Assembly: GCA_902787595.1 (NCBI GenBank)
Contig: CADAHD010000236.1
Location: 1 to 6,710 of the forward strand
Length of the DNA stretch: 6,710 bases
Direction of reading: 5' to 3'
From: an uncultured Lachnospiraceae bacterium
GTDB taxonomy: Bacteria > Bacillota_A > Clostridia > Lachnospirales > Lachnospiraceae
Both the position numbers and the translations under genes were made by a program. The number at the start of each line of letters is the position of its first letter. The stretch's first letter is position 1. Under the pieces are notes generated by a model. That model was not told the origin of the DNA. It saw nothing but the letters and a program-made list of their open reading frames with translations, and ran no database searches. Shown in pieces: positions 6,116-6,710 of the stretch.

Positions 6116-6144
6116 AATGTAAAACATTTGTTCGATTTTGTCAA
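6116..6144 (-). promoter_or_regulatory. recA SOS promoter
   Basis: Minus strand TTGACA (6144 to 6139), a 17-bp spacer and TACATT (6121 to 6116), 4 of 6 against the -10 consensus. The predicted start is near 6109, giving a leader of about 38 nt. One LexA box lies in the spacer and another covers the start of the transcript. Confidence 0.9.
6121..6134. promoter_or_regulatory. LexA operator (SOS box) 2, imperfect
   Basis: Minus strand CGAACAAATGTTTT matches the SOS consensus in the left half and in GTT of the right half. It is centred 27 bp from box 1 and fills most of the -35/-10 spacer. It is probably a weaker site than box 1. Confidence 0.75.
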
Positions 6145-6222
6145 CACCTATTTTCTTTTCCTGCTGACAAGATCATATTAACAGTTACAAAAACAGTATG
6201 AGTCCTATAAAACGCCCTCCAT

Positions 6223-6333
6223 AAAAAATATGATATTAAAACAGGATATAGGATCGCGAACGATCCGCAGGGTGATATAACCCTATGACGCTGTGGCTAA
6301 TTACAGCGCTCCGACAGGATCTCTCCTGAAGAT
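6223..6333 (-). ncRNA. Candidate structured RNA with four consecutive stem-loops
   Basis: I do not recognise this RNA. Within 78 bp there are four perfect, non-overlapping stem-loops. In minus-strand order they are CAGGA/TCCTG (6328-6315, loop GAGA), CGCTGT/ACAGCG (6308-6289, 8-nt loop), AGGGT/ACCCT (6284-6269, loop TATATC) and GGATCG/CGATCC (6266-6251, loop TTCG). Read on the minus strand the first loop is a GNRA tetraloop and the last is UUCG, which favours that orientation. A promoter-like sequence (6340-6368) would start a transcript near 6333. The run of six T at 6228-6223 is a possible end, but it is about 20 bases past the last hairpin, so it is not a classic terminator. It may be an independent RNA or a long leader of recA. 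It does not match riboswitch classes I can recall. Confidence 0.5.
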
Positions 6334-6339
6334 GTGAGA

Positions 6340-6368
6340 ATGATAACACTGCGCACCGGATAATTCAA
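6340..6368 (-). promoter_or_regulatory. Promoter-like sequence upstream of the stem-loop region
   Basis: Minus strand TTGAAT (6368 to 6363), exactly 17 bp, then TATCAT (6345 to 6340). The -35 matches consensus at 4 of 6 and the -10 at 5 of 6. It lies 9 bp past the rmlB stop, so a start near 6333 would produce the stem-loop RNA and could read on into recA without passing through an SOS box as its core promoter. Confidence 0.5.
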
Positions 6369-6377
6369 GTACTTTTT

Positions 6378-6710
6378 TTAAACAATTTCAAGATATTCTT
6401 TGATCTGCTCTGCGCAAACCCTGTCAACATCTGCGCCGCTGACATAAGCCGCGGCCCATTCCACAGTCTTTCTGATCCCGTCCTTAAAGGCGGTCTCGGG
6501 TTCCCAGGACAGCTCCTTTTTGATCTTGTCGGGAGCAATGGCGTAGCGCCTGTCATGCCCCTTTCTGTCCGTTACAAAGGTGATGAGATCCTCTTTTACA
6601 TTTTCTTTCCTGGGATCATCATCGGGAAGGATCTCCCTCAGGGTGTCCAGGATGATATGTATTATCTCTATATTCTGCTTTTCGTTATGCCCGCCGATAT
6701 TGTATTTCTC
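6378..6710 (-). CDS. rmlB: dTDP-glucose 4,6-dehydratase, C-terminal part
   Basis: The last 110 residues of RmlB (RfbB), a cytosolic NAD-dependent short-chain dehydratase of the extended SDR type. It converts dTDP-glucose to dTDP-4-keto-6-deoxyglucose, the second step in making dTDP-L-rhamnose for cell-surface polysaccharide. The fragment contains YNIGGHNEKQN (residues 3-13 of the fragment), the highly conserved FVTDRKGHDRRYAI (45-58), IKKELSWEPE (63-72) and GIRKTVEW (78-85), all typical of the substrate-binding C-terminal half. The gene runs off the window, so the Rossmann domain and catalytic YxxxK are not visible. The stop TAA is at 6378-6380. No standard terminator follows directly. It is unrelated in function to recA and probably ends a sugar-nucleotide operon. 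Confidence 0.95.
   Translation of the reverse strand, partial: EKYNIGGHNEKQNIEIIHIILDTLREILPDDDPRKENVKEDLITFVTDRKGHDRRYAIAPDKIKKELSWEPETAFKDGIRKTVEWAAAYVSGADVDRVCAEQIKEYLEIV

Noticed and set aside
6251..6328. A known riboswitch (c-di-GMP, THF, glycine, fluoride, M-box or T-box)
   Set aside because: None of the conserved core sequences of these classes could be found in either orientation.
6361..6380. Plus-strand terminator at AAGTACTT followed by T-run
   Set aside because: The AAGTACTT palindrome is too short and AT-rich for a stable stem, and no plus-strand gene ends here.
6365..6556. Minus-strand open frame of 63 codons
   Set aside because: It overlaps the clearly recognisable rmlB C-terminus in another frame and has no family resemblance.

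Overview
The window looks like a chromosomal segment of a Gram-positive member of the Clostridia, most likely Lachnospiraceae. This is inferred from the order recA-recX-rny, a full-length membrane-anchored RNase Y, a MgtE magnesium channel, and LexA operators of the Gram-positive type (CGAAC-N4-GTTCG). The genus cannot be read from the sequence. All protein genes lie on the minus strand and the only plus-strand gene is a tRNA-Leu.

Region by region: 1-113 is a repeat-filled 3' flank of mgtE. Positions 114-1481 hold mgtE and 1517-2155 hold a YigZ/IMPACT-family gene just upstream of it. Positions 2156-2279 are a divergent promoter region. The tRNA-Leu with anticodon AAG lies at 2280-2363 and ends in a strong terminator. 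Positions 2413-2514 carry three tandem 34-bp repeats between two converging terminators. rny occupies 2576-4132 and recX about 4166-4786. Positions 4798-5074 are almost wholly repetitive: a hairpin element joined to six complete 37/38-bp repeats and a partial seventh. recA is at 5034-6071, and its last 13 codons and stop lie inside the repeat array. Positions 6072-6377 are a 306-bp intergenic region with an SOS promoter carrying two LexA boxes and, further upstream, four consecutive perfect stem-loops behind a separate promoter-like sequence. The 3' end of rmlB (dTDP-glucose 4,6-dehydratase) lies at 6378-6710 and runs off the window.

Functionally, recA (recombinase and SOS co-protease) and recX (RecA modulator) form a DNA-repair pair under apparent LexA control. 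rny, the main mRNA-decay endonuclease, follows recX by 33 bp and probably shares its transcript. yigZ and mgtE form a second probable two-gene unit.

The most unusual content is between and at the edges of the genes. One family of GTCAT-headed repeats appears as two tandem arrays and two dispersed hairpins, and one array has replaced the usual acidic tail of RecA and fills the recA-recX gap. The second point of note is a candidate structured RNA upstream of recA that I do not recognise.
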